Shown one piece after another: positions 55,787 through 64,000 of a stretch of DNA of 64,000 bases. The first letter of the stretch is position 1. Each line of letters starts with the position of its first letter. The DNA lies in NCBI GenBank assembly GCA_009838075.1, contig VXSG01000097.1:98079-162078 (forward strand), in the 5' to 3' direction. A program made the position numbers and the translations under genes. The notes beneath the pieces were generated by a model, which had not been told where the DNA came from, searched no databases, and saw only the letters and a program-made list of their open reading frames with translations. This DNA is from Boseongicola sp. SB0665_bin_10. GTDB lineage: Bacteria > Pseudomonadota > Alphaproteobacteria > Rhodobacterales > Rhodobacteraceae.

Positions 55787-56356
55787 CTAACGCCCCCAGG
55801 TTCTGACCGGGCCGCAATCCATGTGGACAAAGCCGGAACGCGAATATCTGCCAACGCCGCCCGCGGAGCAAGAGACTGCCGCCCTCGCGACCTGGGCGAC
55901 GCTGCGCCCGTGCAGCCGGACGTCTGCCGCCTGGCCTTTCATGTGCAGCGAGTTCCGGGCAACGGCTCGGGAGCGCCGCCTCAGCATCGCGTTTGTCTTG
56001 GGTGACCTGTAGCCCGAAAGCAGGAGGAAAGGCGCGTCCGCGTCCAGCAGCCGGTGGGACGCCGCGAGGATGTCAATTGCACGCTTGTCAATCGTCTTCA
56101 CCTGATTGGTGCGAACATCGCGCATGAAGATGTTGATTTCCTTCAGGGCCTCACGGATGTACTCGCCTTCGATCCAATAGATCGTGTCGATGCTTTCGCC
56201 GGTCCGGCCTGAATACATCTTGATCTTGCGAATGTCGCCTGAGCCGCGCAGAAAGCCGAATGCGTTGGCGTAGTTCGGTGCCGCGACCACTGCCGTGGCG
56301 CAAAACGCTCCCAGCAATTCTCGTCGCGTCAAGCCGCTCGAATGGAAAGTTTCCAT
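55787..56356 (-). CDS. DUF882/YcbK-family murein peptidase, Tat-exported
   Basis: 189 residues. A twin-arginine signal (GLTRRELLGAFCATAVVAA) is followed by the peptidase M15-like YcbK domain with zinc ligands in NSLHMKGQAADVRL (HxxxxxxD) and GFVHMD. MepK/YcbK enzymes cut 3,3- and 4,3-crosslinks in peptidoglycan in the periplasm. ATG 56356 is chosen because it starts the Tat signal; the long upstream frame is not conserved-looking. It lies within 2 kb of the L,D-transpeptidase gene, which makes 3,3-crosslinks, so the two probably work on the same wall bonds. Confidence 0.9.
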   Translation of the reverse strand: METFHSSGLTRRELLGAFCATAVVAAPNYANAFGFLRGSGDIRKIKMYSGRTGESIDTIYWIEGEYIREALKEINIFMRDVRTNQVKTIDKRAIDILAASHRLLDADAPFLLLSGYRSPKTNAMLRRRSRAVARNSLHMKGQAADVRLHGRSVAQVARAAVSCSAGGVGRYSRSGFVHMDCGPVRTWGR

Positions 56357-56695
56357 GCTCAAGCTTACGTCCCGTAATCTCCGCCCTGCGATACCGTTGC
56401 ACCGACAGATGCTTCGTTGCCCCCCGGCACCGCGTTCGTATAACTCAAATGGATGCCAGAGTGAACCTCTTTGTCTCATGTGTTGCGGCCATGACGGCAA
56501 AATCGGCAAGAAACCGCCCATTGACACATTTCCTTGCGTCACGCGGCATTGCGGGACACAAGATAGGCGAAATCTCGGAATGACGATGCGATTGCACACC
56601 CAAAACGAGCCCGGAATGCGCCTGCGGAACTGTCTTGCCGCCCTGGATCAACTGGCTCGGCTTGATGCCAGGCACATGACAAAGAAGAGGGCAAA
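56357..56695. other. Intergenic region, DUF882 to amino-acid binding protein (339 bp)
   Basis: Divergent promoter region; no gene, RNA or clear motif identified. Confidence 0.45.
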
Positions 56696-57484
56696 GTGAA
56701 GACGACGCTGACGGCCCTTGTTCTGGCCGGCATCATTTCGGCGGAAGCCGTGCAGGCCGAGGTGCCGGACCTGGGGGATCGGGAAGTGGTGGTGGTGACG
56801 GAGAACGCCTATCCGCCGTTGCAGTTCGTGGACCCCGGTTCAGGTGAAGCGATCGGATGGGAATACGACGCCATGGCGGAGATGGGAAAGCGCCTGAACA
56901 TCCAAGTCGTGTACGAGAACATCAGTTGGGACGCCATGATCGCTGCGGTCAGCGAGGGCCAGTATGACCTGGGAATGACTGGCATCACAATTCGAGAGGA
57001 CCGTATGGAAAAGGTCGATTTTTCAGACTCCTACATGGTGTCCCAGATGATGATGGTCGTTGCCGGAGACGAGGCCCGCTTCGATGATGACGAGAGCTTT
57101 GCCGCCAATCCCGATCTGCTCGCAGGTGCGCAGCCCGGAACGACGCCGTTCTATGTCACGATATACGACATCCTCGACGGCGATGAGGCAAATCCTCGGG
57201 TCATTCAGTTCGAGACCTTCGGAGCCGCGCTTCAGGCCCTGCGGACGGGCGATGTCGACCTTGTCCTGTCCGACAGCACGGCGGCGAACGGGTATGTCTC
57301 CGCCTCGGAAGGCAGGCTGAAGATCGTCGGAGAGCCTCTGGGCATCGAGGAATTCGGGTTCATTCTTCCCAAGGGCAGCGATCTGGTCGGCCCGATGAAC
57401 GCGGCGATCGCGGAAATGAAGGCGGACGGAACGCTCGATGCGCTGAACACCAAATGGTTCCTCGAATACAAGTTGGGTCAATAG
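56696..57484 (+). CDS. Amino-acid ABC transporter substrate-binding protein (family 3)
   Basis: 262 residues. Signal peptide ends VQA-EV; the mature protein has the family-3 signature [26 protein letters not shown] and the [21 protein letters not shown] stretch that contacts the amino-acid carboxyl and amino groups. Start is GTG 56696 with AAGAGGG upstream. It would normally feed a two-permease or one-permease importer, but the permease gene just downstream is broken and no ATPase follows, so this protein may be non-functional in transport or serve another system. Confidence 0.88.
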   Translation: MKTTLTALVLAGIISAEAVQAEVPDLGDREVVVVTENAYPPLQFVDPGSGEAIGWEYDAMAEMGKRLNIQVVYENISWDAMIAAVSEGQYDLGMTGITIREDRMEKVDFSDSYMVSQMMMVVAGDEARFDDDESFAANPDLLAGAQPGTTPFYVTIYDILDGDEANPRVIQFETFGAALQALRTGDVDLVLSDSTAANGYVSASEGRLKIVGEPLGIEEFGFILPKGSDLVGPMNAAIAEMKADGTLDALNTKWFLEYKLGQ

Positions 57485-57503
57485 AGATGTTCCGCCGCTC
57501 GGG

Positions 57504-58062
57504 ATGAAGTGGCGGCTCCGGCCGGGGCCACGGATGGACGCTCCAGCGCCACAGGATGATGAATTCCCCTGGTGGCTCGTTGCCGTGTTGGCGCTGGGGG
57601 CTTACGCGTTCTGGCAGGTTCTGTCGGACAGCATGCACCGGCAGGTTCTCCTCACGCTCCTGAAGGGCGCCAGGATCACCGTCTTCGTCACTCTGGTCAG
57701 TTTCGCGCTGGCGTCGGGCTGCTTCTGGCGCCGGGCAGGTCGAGGCCGCCAAGGCCTTGGGGCTCTCTGGCTGGCATCGGTTTCGGTCCATCGTGTTTCC
57801 GCAGGCGATCAAGACCGTGCTGCCTTTGGGAAATGATTTCGTCGCGCTGGTGAAGGACAGTTCCCTGGTGTCGGTGCTGGGCGTGCTGGACGTGACACAA
57901 CTCCGCAAGGTCACCGCCGCGAGCTACTGTCGCTACTTCGAGACCTGCAATGTCGTCGCACTCGTCTGTCTGGCGGCCACCAACAGCCTTTCACTTGCCT
58001 TGCTGCGGCTGGAGCGCAGATGGCGGACACCGGCTGACCGAACTCGACCCGAAAATTGCATG
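57504..58062 (+). pseudogene. Amino-acid ABC permease, internal deletion plus frameshift
   Basis: The 5' part in one frame encodes the first helix of a HisM-type permease (FPWWLVAVLALGAYAFWQVL, TLLKGARITVFVTLVSFALAS). At about 57720-57745 the frame and the sequence jump: the +1 frame continues with the family's EAA-loop region (GQVEAAKALGLSGWHRFRSI, VFPQAIKTVLPLGNDFVALV, KDSSLVSVLGVLDVT) and the last helix. The central helices normally between these parts are missing, so roughly 300 bp were lost out of frame. No start allows a full protein. The preceding binding-protein gene is intact. Confidence 0.85.
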
Positions 58063-58229
58063 AAATTTCCGAACGGTTTCTGTCGACTGAATTTTGCGTT
58101 AGGAGTCAGCCACCTAAGCGAATGCCGACGCAGGGAGCTGATTGTGTCGAATCGGTTCACTGTAATGGAATTACACAGATGTGAATGGACAGCGTCGGCG
58201 TATTTGGAAAGATGTGGGACGTTGATCCC

Positions 58230-59891
58230 ATGGCGCGGCAAGATGCGGGTGCATTGCGAATGATGGCAATCGGACTGTTCCACTTGAGGCATGCCGTTCT
58301 CGGCGCGCTTTGTGCGCTGTTCATGATGGCGGGCGGGACGCATCCTGTTCTTGCCCAGAACGGATCTTCGGAATTCATGAAAGCCGTGGCCACGGCGGCG
58401 GCCGGGGACCATGTCATCGCCGAATTCTACGAGTCCACGGGCTACAGGCCGATCTGGACGGACAGAAGCAGCAAGGCGACGCAGCGACGGGCCGCGTTCC
58501 TGAAGGCGGCAGGTGACGCACCCTCCCACGGACTGCCGGCTGGCCGCTACCGGCCCGAGATCCTGAACATCAATCCTCGGCGCGTACGTTCCGAACTTGA
58601 TCTTGGTCGGCTTGAAGTCGAGTTGACCCGCCTGTTCCTTCGCTATGCGCGCGACGTGCAGACAGGCATCCTGGTGCCTGGCCAGGTCGATGAGGAAATT
58701 GCGCGAGAGGTGCCGTACAGGGATCGTGCGGCGATCCTGTCGGACTTCTCGAGATCATCGCCCCACGCATTCATCCGGGCTCTGCCGCCGTCCAGTCAGG
58801 AATACGCGCAGCTCAGAAAAGCGAAGGCGCGCCTGGAGAGACTGATCAGCCGCCGTGGCTGGGGACCCAAGGTACAGTCCAGGTTTCTGAAGCCCGGCGC
58901 GGAAGGCGCGGAAGTCGTGCAACTCCGCAACCGGCTTGTCGCAATGGGATATCTCGGGCGGAACGCCGGCAGGGTCTATGATCTGAGGATGCAGCAGGCC
59001 GTGGCCGTCTTCCAGTTCGACCATGGGCTGCCTGTCGACGGCCTGGCCGGTCCCATCACGCTGCGCGAGATCAATGTCGAGCCGACGAAACGACTCGCGC
59101 AGGTGATTGTTGCCATGGAACGCGAACGCTGGATCAACATGCCGCTCGGTGATCGGCATGTCTGGGTGAACATCCCGGACTTTCACGTGCGACTCGTGGA
59201 TGACGGCAAGGTCACATTCCTGACTCGCTCCGTTGTAGGTGCCAGAGGAGACAACCGCCGAACGCCCGAGTTTTCGGACGTGATGGAGCACATGGTGATC
59301 AATCCAACCTGGTATGTGCCACGATCGATCACGGTCAAGGAATATTTCCCGCGGCTGAAGGTTGATCCGAATTCGGTTTCGCACCTGACATTGTTTGACC
59401 GCGCCGGTGAGGTCGTGGAGCGGGACAGCGTTGAAATCTCCATGTTCGACTCGACGAATTTTCCCTTCGAGTTGAAACAGTTGCCGGGCGAGAACAATGC
59501 ACTTGGCGTCGTCAAGTTCATGTTCCCGAATCGGCACAACATCTATCTCCACGACACCCCGCACAAACAACTGTTCGGAGAGGATGTCCGGAGCTTCAGC
59601 CACGGCTGCATTCGCCTTCATGAACCCATCAATTTTGCCTACGCGCTCTTGAAGAGGCAGGTCGCGGATCCGGACGTGTTCATCCACGAACGCCTGGAAG
59701 CGGGCGATGAACTCGTGGTTCAACTCGAAGAGCATGTGCCGGTTCATCTCGTTTACCGTACCGCGTTCACGCAGGCGGGCGGCAAGATCCAGTTTCGGCC
59801 CGACATCTATGGGCGCGATGCACGCATCTGGGATGCGCTGAATGATGCCGGGGTTTCGCTTCAGGACATCAGGGGCCAAGGGTCGGGTTGA
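58230..59891 (+). CDS. YcbB-type L,D-transpeptidase with peptidoglycan-binding domain
   Basis: 553 residues. A hydrophobic N-terminal signal (FHLRHAVLGALCALFMMAGG) leads to the periplasm. A YcbB scaffold region is followed by a PG_binding_1 domain (LRNRLVAMGYLGRNAGRVYD) and the YkuD catalytic domain, in which VRSFSHGCIRLHEP contains the nucleophilic C460 and its histidine. It forms 3,3-crosslinks between stem peptides. Start ATG 58230 is one of several in-frame options (58185, 58212, 58260). Genes lpxD, acp and KAS follow on the same strand. It has the usual length for the alphaproteobacterial group. Confidence 0.93.
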   Translation: MARQDAGALRMMAIGLFHLRHAVLGALCALFMMAGGTHPVLAQNGSSEFMKAVATAAAGDHVIAEFYESTGYRPIWTDRSSKATQRRAAFLKAAGDAPSHGLPAGRYRPEILNINPRRVRSELDLGRLEVELTRLFLRYARDVQTGILVPGQVDEEIAREVPYRDRAAILSDFSRSSPHAFIRALPPSSQEYAQLRKAKARLERLISRRGWGPKVQSRFLKPGAEGAEVVQLRNRLVAMGYLGRNAGRVYDLRMQQAVAVFQFDHGLPVDGLAGPITLREINVEPTKRLAQVIVAMERERWINMPLGDRHVWVNIPDFHVRLVDDGKVTFLTRSVVGARGDNRRTPEFSDVMEHMVINPTWYVPRSITVKEYFPRLKVDPNSVSHLTLFDRAGEVVERDSVEISMFDSTNFPFELKQLPGENNALGVVKFMFPNRHNIYLHDTPHKQLFGEDVRSFSHGCIRLHEPINFAYALLKRQVADPDVFIHERLEAGDELVVQLEEHVPVHLVYRTAFTQAGGKIQFRPDIYGRDARIWDALNDAGVSLQDIRGQGSG

Positions 59892-59954
59892 AGTGATGCC
59901 TGCAACTTGAGGACGGGCAGGACGAATTCCGCATCGCAAGCTCGCGGGTCTTAC

Positions 59955-61046
59955 ATGAACCAAACAGTCGAGGAAATTGCGGCAGCGCTGGAGGCGGATG
60001 CCTTCGGCAACGTCCGGCTTTCCGTCAAGGGCGCTGCGGAGCCGAGCGAAGCCGAGCCAGACGAACTCGCGCTGGCCATGAGCCCGAAATACGCGTCGGC
60101 CCTTGCCGATGGCCGCGCACGTGCGGCAATTGTCGGGCACGATGCCGACTGGCAGGCTCTTGGCCTGGAGGCCGCCATCAAGGTGAGGCATCCGAGACTG
60201 GCGATGGCGGCCTTGACGTCACTGCTGGACGAAGGGCCGGAGATTGGCCTCGGAATCCATCCATCTGCCGTCGTTGACCCGAGCGCCGAAATCGGCAAGG
60301 GCGCGGCGATCGGTCCCGTGGTCGTGATTGGCCCCCGGGCGCGAATTGGGCCAAACGCCCGCATCGCGGCGCATGTCAGCATCGCCGAGGATGTCGTGGT
60401 CGGGCCGGACGCGCTGATTCACGCTGGCGTCAGGATCGGTGCCAGGGTCAGGATCGGCAAGCGCTTCGTTTGCCAGCCGGGCGCGGTCATAGGAGGTGAC
60501 GGGTTCAGCTTCGTGGCGGGTGAATCGGACAGGGTCGAGCAGGTTCGGCGTTCGCTCGGGACCGAGACCGGTGCAGTGACGTCCGGCTGGAGTCGCATTC
60601 ATTCGCTGGGTTCGGTCGAGATCGGGGACGACGTGGAGATCGGCGCCAACACGGCCGTGGACGCCGGCACGGTCAACGCGACCCGAATCGGCAATCGCAC
60701 GAAAGTCGACAACCTGGTGCAGGTCGGTCACAATGTGCAGATCGGCGAGGATGTCCTGATGTGCGCGCATGCGGGCGTCGCGGGGTCGACCGTTGTGGGC
60801 AGCCGGGTGATCATTGGCGGGAAAGCGGGCATAACCGACAATGTCACGATAGGCGACGATGTCGTGATAGGCGGCGGCGCGATCGTGCTTTCGCGGGTTC
60901 CGGCCGGTCGGGTTCTTCTCGGCTATCCTGCCATGAAGATGGACCAATATATCGTCGCTTCGAGGAACTGGCGCAGACTGCCCCGGATCCTCAAGGACAT
61001 CGAAGCGCTCAAGAAAGCAGTTTCAATGGGTGGCAAGGGCGAATAA
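59955..61046 (+). CDS. lpxD: LpxD-like UDP-3-O-acylglucosamine N-acyltransferase
   Basis: 363 residues. Left-handed beta-helix built of hexapeptide repeats (e.g. IGKGAAIGPVVVIGPRARIG) after an N-terminal uridine-binding domain; the catalytic His lies in VDNLVQVGHNVQIGED, and the end shows the LpxD closing GYPAMKMDQYI. LpxD adds the 3-hydroxyacyl chain to lipid A precursor. The gene is followed by an ACP and KAS II gene instead of fabZ-lpxA, so it is probably a paralogue with its own acyl donor rather than the housekeeping LpxD. ATG 59955 chosen from the family start. Confidence 0.9.
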   Translation: MNQTVEEIAAALEADAFGNVRLSVKGAAEPSEAEPDELALAMSPKYASALADGRARAAIVGHDADWQALGLEAAIKVRHPRLAMAALTSLLDEGPEIGLGIHPSAVVDPSAEIGKGAAIGPVVVIGPRARIGPNARIAAHVSIAEDVVVGPDALIHAGVRIGARVRIGKRFVCQPGAVIGGDGFSFVAGESDRVEQVRRSLGTETGAVTSGWSRIHSLGSVEIGDDVEIGANTAVDAGTVNATRIGNRTKVDNLVQVGHNVQIGEDVLMCAHAGVAGSTVVGSRVIIGGKAGITDNVTIGDDVVIGGGAIVLSRVPAGRVLLGYPAMKMDQYIVASRNWRRLPRILKDIEALKKAVSMGGKGE

Positions 61047-61084
61047 ACATCAGCCAACGACTTCGATCTGGCGAATGAGACACT

Positions 61085-61348
61085 ATGAGCGGCGTCAAGG
61101 AACGGGTGATCGAGATCATCGCCGAACAGGCGGTCCTCGAGCCGTCGGACGTTTCACTCGAACAGTCACTCGAGGATCTTGGCGTTGATTCCATGGGCCT
61201 GGTCGAGGCGATCTTCTCGATCGAGGAGAGTTTTGACATCCAGGTTCCCTTCAACGCGAACGAGCCCGAAAAGAGCGACCTTGACATTTCCTCGGTGGCG
61301 ACAGTCGTGGCCACCGTCGAGAGACTCGTCGCGGAGCAAGCCGGCTAG
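61085..61348 (+). CDS. Dedicated acyl carrier protein
   Basis: 87 residues. ACP fold with the phosphopantetheine serine in EDLGVDSMGLVEAIFSIEE. The sequence is unlike housekeeping AcpP (DSLDTVE) and nearer to special-purpose ACPs such as AcpXL, including an IQVPFNANEPEK segment after helix II. It lies 38 bp after the LpxD paralogue and 2 bp before the KAS gene, so it should carry the acyl chain that these two enzymes build and transfer. Confidence 0.9.
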   Translation: MSGVKERVIEIIAEQAVLEPSDVSLEQSLEDLGVDSMGLVEAIFSIEESFDIQVPFNANEPEKSDLDISSVATVVATVERLVAEQAG

Positions 61349-61350
61349 AA

Positions 61351-62559
61351 GTGCGACGGGTTGTCATCACCGGATCCGGGACGATCAATCCCCTCGGCCA
61401 TTCCGTACCCGAAACCTATGAAGCCATGCGCGAGGGGCGATGCGGAATCGGAGAACTGGACATTCGTGACGTCGAGCGCCTTTCGATCCGGATCGGAGGG
61501 CAGGTAAGGGGATACAATCCGGATCATCGGTTCAATCGTCAGCAACAGGCCCTGTATGACAGGTTCACCCAATTCACCCTGATCGCCGCGGAGGAGGCGA
61601 TTGCACAGTCCGGGCTTGAATTCTCCGGCCATGTCGCCGCCGAATCGGGAGTCGTGCTCGGCACGTCCGGCGGCGGTCTCAACACTCAGGACGAGAACTA
61701 CCGGGCCGTGTACGAGGAGGGCAAGAACCGGGTTCATCCCTTCATCGTGCCCAAGCTAATGAACAATTCGGCGGCGAGCCACGTGTCGATGAATTACAAT
61801 CTCAAGGGGCCGTCATTCACCGTCGCGACGGCATGCGCCTCTTCGAACCATGCCATGGGGCAGGCCTTCTGGCTGATTCGGTCGGGCGCGGCCACCGCGA
61901 TCGTGACTGGCGGGTCCGAGAGCATGCTCTGCTTTGGCGGCGTGAAGGCCTGGGAAGGTCTCCGCGTCATGTCAAAGGATGCGTGTCGTCCGTTTTCCGC
62001 CAACCGGAACGGAATGGTGCAGGGGGAGGGGGCGGGCATCTTCGTGTTCGAGGAATTCGGGCATGCAAGGGCGCGGGGTGCGGACATTCTCGCCGAAGTC
62101 GTGGGTTTCTCGATGACATCCGATGCGGCCGACATCGTGATGCCGTCCCAGCAGGGCGCAACGCGTGCCATCTCGGGGGCGCTCAAGGATGCGTGCATCG
62201 GCGCCGAGAAGGTGGGGTACATCAATGCGCACGGCACGGGCACGGCGGCAAACGACAAGACCGAGTGTGCCGCGGTATCCAAGGTCTTCGGCCATCACGC
62301 GGACGAGGTCATGATTTCGTCGACCAAGTCGATGCACGGCCACCTGATCGGAGGTACAGGCGCCGTGGAACTCCTTGCCTGCCTCATGGCGCTCAATGAC
62401 GGGATAGTCGCGCCCACGATCGGCTACGAGGAACCGGATCCGGAATGTGCCCTGGACGTGGTTCCCAATGAAGCGCGCGAGGCAAAGGTCTCCCATGTCC
62501 TGTCGAACGCATTCGCCTTTGGCGGGCAGAACGCGGTGCTGGCACTGAAATCTCCGTAG
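61351..62559 (+). CDS. Beta-ketoacyl-ACP synthase (KAS II / FabF type)
   Basis: 402 residues. Thiolase-fold condensing enzyme with the catalytic triad intact: C162 in TVATACASSNHAMG, His in INAHGTGTAANDKTE, His in SMHGHLIGGTGAVE. It elongates an ACP-bound acyl chain. The start is a GTG at 61351, two bases after the ACP stop codon. Together with the dedicated ACP and the LpxD paralogue it suggests an envelope-lipid acyl-chain pathway separate from bulk fatty-acid synthesis. The product chain cannot be deduced. Confidence 0.93.
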   Translation: MRRVVITGSGTINPLGHSVPETYEAMREGRCGIGELDIRDVERLSIRIGGQVRGYNPDHRFNRQQQALYDRFTQFTLIAAEEAIAQSGLEFSGHVAAESGVVLGTSGGGLNTQDENYRAVYEEGKNRVHPFIVPKLMNNSAASHVSMNYNLKGPSFTVATACASSNHAMGQAFWLIRSGAATAIVTGGSESMLCFGGVKAWEGLRVMSKDACRPFSANRNGMVQGEGAGIFVFEEFGHARARGADILAEVVGFSMTSDAADIVMPSQQGATRAISGALKDACIGAEKVGYINAHGTGTAANDKTECAAVSKVFGHHADEVMISSTKSMHGHLIGGTGAVELLACLMALNDGIVAPTIGYEEPDPECALDVVPNEAREAKVSHVLSNAFAFGGQNAVLALKSP

Positions 62560-62650
62560 GGGCGCAGGACGACGCACGTGCCGCCAGTCCGCAGTGGCTC
62601 ATGAGGACGCAAAACGTGGCAGTGAGCGCCCCGCTCCGATGACAGCTTGC

Positions 62651-63064
62651 TTACCCGTCCTTGCGCCGGACTCCGTAGAGCTCCAGCCTGTGCCCTTTCA
62701 ACTGGTAGCCCAGCCTGGCGGCGATTCTCTCCTGGAGCGTTTCGATTTCGGCGTCAACGAACTCGAAGACTTCGCCGGAGTTGAGGTCGATCAGGTGGTC
62801 ATGGTGGTCGCGCTCGGCATCCTCGTAGCGCGCACGTCCGTCCCGAAACTCGTGCTTTTTCAGGATTCCGGCCTCTTCGAAGAGCTTGACGGTCCGGTAG
62901 ACCGTTGCCAGCGAGATCCCCGGGTCAACGGCGCAGGCCCTTGCGTAGAGCTTCTCGACATCAGGATGATCGTTTGCCTCTTCCAGAACCGATGCAACGA
63001 CGCGTCGCTGCTCTGTCAGGCGCAGTCCGAGCGCCTCGCATCTTTGGAGTATCGTGTCCGTCAT
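62651..63064 (-). CDS. Fur-family transcriptional regulator
   Basis: 137 residues. Winged-helix N-terminus (GLRLTEQRRVVASVLEEAND, PGISLATVYRTVKLFEEAG) and the metal-binding dimer domain with the His-rich ERDHHDHLIDLNSGEVFEF. The Cys-x2-Cys zinc pairs of E. coli Fur are absent, as in rhizobial and rhodobacterial Fur/Mur proteins, which may respond to manganese. ATG 63064 is chosen (an ATG 3 codons upstream is nearly as good). Convergent with the KAS gene. Iron versus manganese sensing cannot be decided here. Confidence 0.9.
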   Translation of the reverse strand: MTDTILQRCEALGLRLTEQRRVVASVLEEANDHPDVEKLYARACAVDPGISLATVYRTVKLFEEAGILKKHEFRDGRARYEDAERDHHDHLIDLNSGEVFEFVDAEIETLQERIAARLGYQLKGHRLELYGVRRKDG

Positions 63065-63302
63065 GCCTGTCATTCCGTTGCGGCACCTTGTTTTAGGCGA
63101 AGCGATCCCGAAGGAAAAGCGCATGGCGTGTCGGACCGCCCGAACGCAACCTCGTTGTCATCGATCGCGGTGCCGCTTGGGACCGCGCCGCCGGGCAATT
63201 CAATCTGGACTGCAGCGAAGTGTTTGTGACTTGGGACGACGCAAGGCTGCATGCCGCGCCGACGTTGCCCCAGAACCCGCAATGTCCTGCAGGAGGAGCC
63301 GG

Positions 63303-63887
63303 TCAATTGATGGCGCGCATGGCCATCAACACGCTCAAGCCCACTTCATCTCCGACCAGCGCCTTGTACCCGGAGGCGCCGAAACTTGACCGGCTGATCC
63401 GGCCGGACAGGCGGACCGACAGGCGGTCAAGGTCATTCGGCGTGCTGCCCGCCCGCGGCGTGAAGACGGTGTCGAATGTTACCGCCTGCGTCACATCGCG
63501 TATCGTCAGGTCTCCGGCCAGCTTCGCCCCGTCCGAAAGTCGACCTGACGGGGCCGGCTTGACGGCGGTGGAGACGAATCGAATGGCGGGGAACCGGTCG
63601 GTGTCCAGCATTGTCGCACTCTTCAGGATTCCGGTGAAGAGGAAGAACCCGGTCCGAACCTGGTCTGCGCGCAGGGTCACGTCGGCCGAGCTGGCGGCCA
63701 GATCGGTTGGATCGATCCGGAAATCGGCGCGCCCGACTGGCATCTCGCCTTTCCGCATGGCTCCGTTCATCAAGTAGGTGAACCCTGCGCGCGAGGCATG
63801 AGGCTCCAGTTCGTAGCGTCTGAGCATTGCATGTGCAGGAAGGGGCAAGGCGCAGAGGCCCATCAGGATCAGTCGCCGGGACAACAT
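63303..63887 (-). CDS. YceI family periplasmic protein
   Basis: 194 residues. A signal peptide (SRRLILMGLCALPLPAHA) precedes a lipocalin-like YceI beta-barrel: YELEPHASRAGFTYLMNG, MLDTDRFPAIRFVST, LAGDLTIRDVTQAVTF and the closing ISRSSFGASGYKALVGDEVGLSVLM. YceI proteins bind long isoprenoid chains in the periplasm. ATG 63887 is chosen at the signal peptide; an ATG 16 codons upstream is possible. Stands alone on the minus strand. Confidence 0.92.
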   Translation of the reverse strand: MLSRRLILMGLCALPLPAHAMLRRYELEPHASRAGFTYLMNGAMRKGEMPVGRADFRIDPTDLAASSADVTLRADQVRTGFFLFTGILKSATMLDTDRFPAIRFVSTAVKPAPSGRLSDGAKLAGDLTIRDVTQAVTFDTVFTPRAGSTPNDLDRLSVRLSGRISRSSFGASGYKALVGDEVGLSVLMAMRAIN

Positions 63888-63959
63888 CGACGCAACGTGC
63901 CGCGGGCCTGATGCGCTTGTCAAGATCAGCGCCATGAATGGTCAATTTGGGGAATTCTT

Positions 63960-64000
63960 ATGAGCCGTCCATTGTCAAGCCCTCTTCCGTTGCCGCTTCG
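63960..64000 (+). CDS. Start of a gene cut by the right edge (possibly OYE-type flavin reductase)
   Basis: An ATG at 63960, preceded by GGGGAATTCTT as a plausible ribosome site, opens a frame that runs off the window: MSRPLSSPLPLPLR. This short N-terminus resembles the beginnings of some NADH:flavin (old yellow enzyme) oxidoreductases, but 13 codons are too few to identify it. It is divergent from the yceI gene. Confidence 0.35.
   Translation, partial: MSRPLSSPLPLPL

Overview
The window looks like a chromosomal stretch of a high-GC alphaproteobacterium, most likely Rhodobacterales (Roseobacter/Paracoccus type). The basis is the gene content and order: glyQ - DUF6446 - glyS - PPDK-like, methylmalonyl-CoA epimerase followed by DUF1467, metZ behind a SAM-II riboswitch, YciB, and an L,D-transpeptidase - LpxD - ACP - KAS run. 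This placement is inference from recognised families; no rRNA, tRNA, CRISPR array or transposase was seen.

Layout. 1-5.6 kb: the 3' end of ndk, then a large gene for a self-sufficient reductive dehalogenase (corrinoid/[4Fe-4S] dehalogenase fused to an FMN/NAD/[2Fe-2S] reductase), divergent from an orphan peptide/microcin-C type binding protein. 5.8-13.2 kb: a minus-strand housekeeping run xseA - ftsY - EamA transporter - secG - pyrG - terB - PhnD-like, with a structured leader just before pyrG. 13.3-20.4 kb: purD, yciB, a glutathione transferase, SAM-II riboswitch plus metZ, a glutamine amidotransferase and trkH. 20.8-22.5 kb: a hipBA toxin-antitoxin module with an AT-rich promoter. 23.2-30.9 kb: glyQ, DUF6446, glyS, a divergent pyruvate-phosphate-dikinase-like protein, mce and DUF1467. 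31.5-39.8 kb: a ureohydrolase with an altered metal motif, a nitroreductase, ychF, an enoyl-CoA hydratase with an NDP-forming acyl-CoA synthetase, a VOC protein and trpA.

39.9-55.8 kb is a carbohydrate-uptake region with two complete CUT1-type ABC systems back to back. System 1 joins a binding protein, two permeases and a GH36 alpha-galactosidase on the minus strand, divergent from an IclR regulator and an ATPase; the divergent region carries a direct repeat that is a candidate operator. System 2 is one plus-strand operon: LacI regulator (with a perfect 14-bp palindrome before its own start), binding protein, two permeases, a GH63-type glycosidase of the mannosyl/glucosylglycerate hydrolase kind, and an ATPase. 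Both permeases of system 2 carry extra domains: a DUF11-like domain in the first periplasmic loop of one, and an N-terminal four-helix membrane extension on the other. In both systems a strong hairpin directly follows the binding-protein gene.

55.8-64 kb: cell-envelope functions (DUF882/YcbK peptidase, YcbB-like L,D-transpeptidase, LpxD paralogue - ACP - KAS II cluster), a Fur-family regulator and a YceI protein, interrupted by the remains of an amino-acid ABC transporter whose permease has lost its middle. Several gaps of 300-1170 bp hold no gene I can support.
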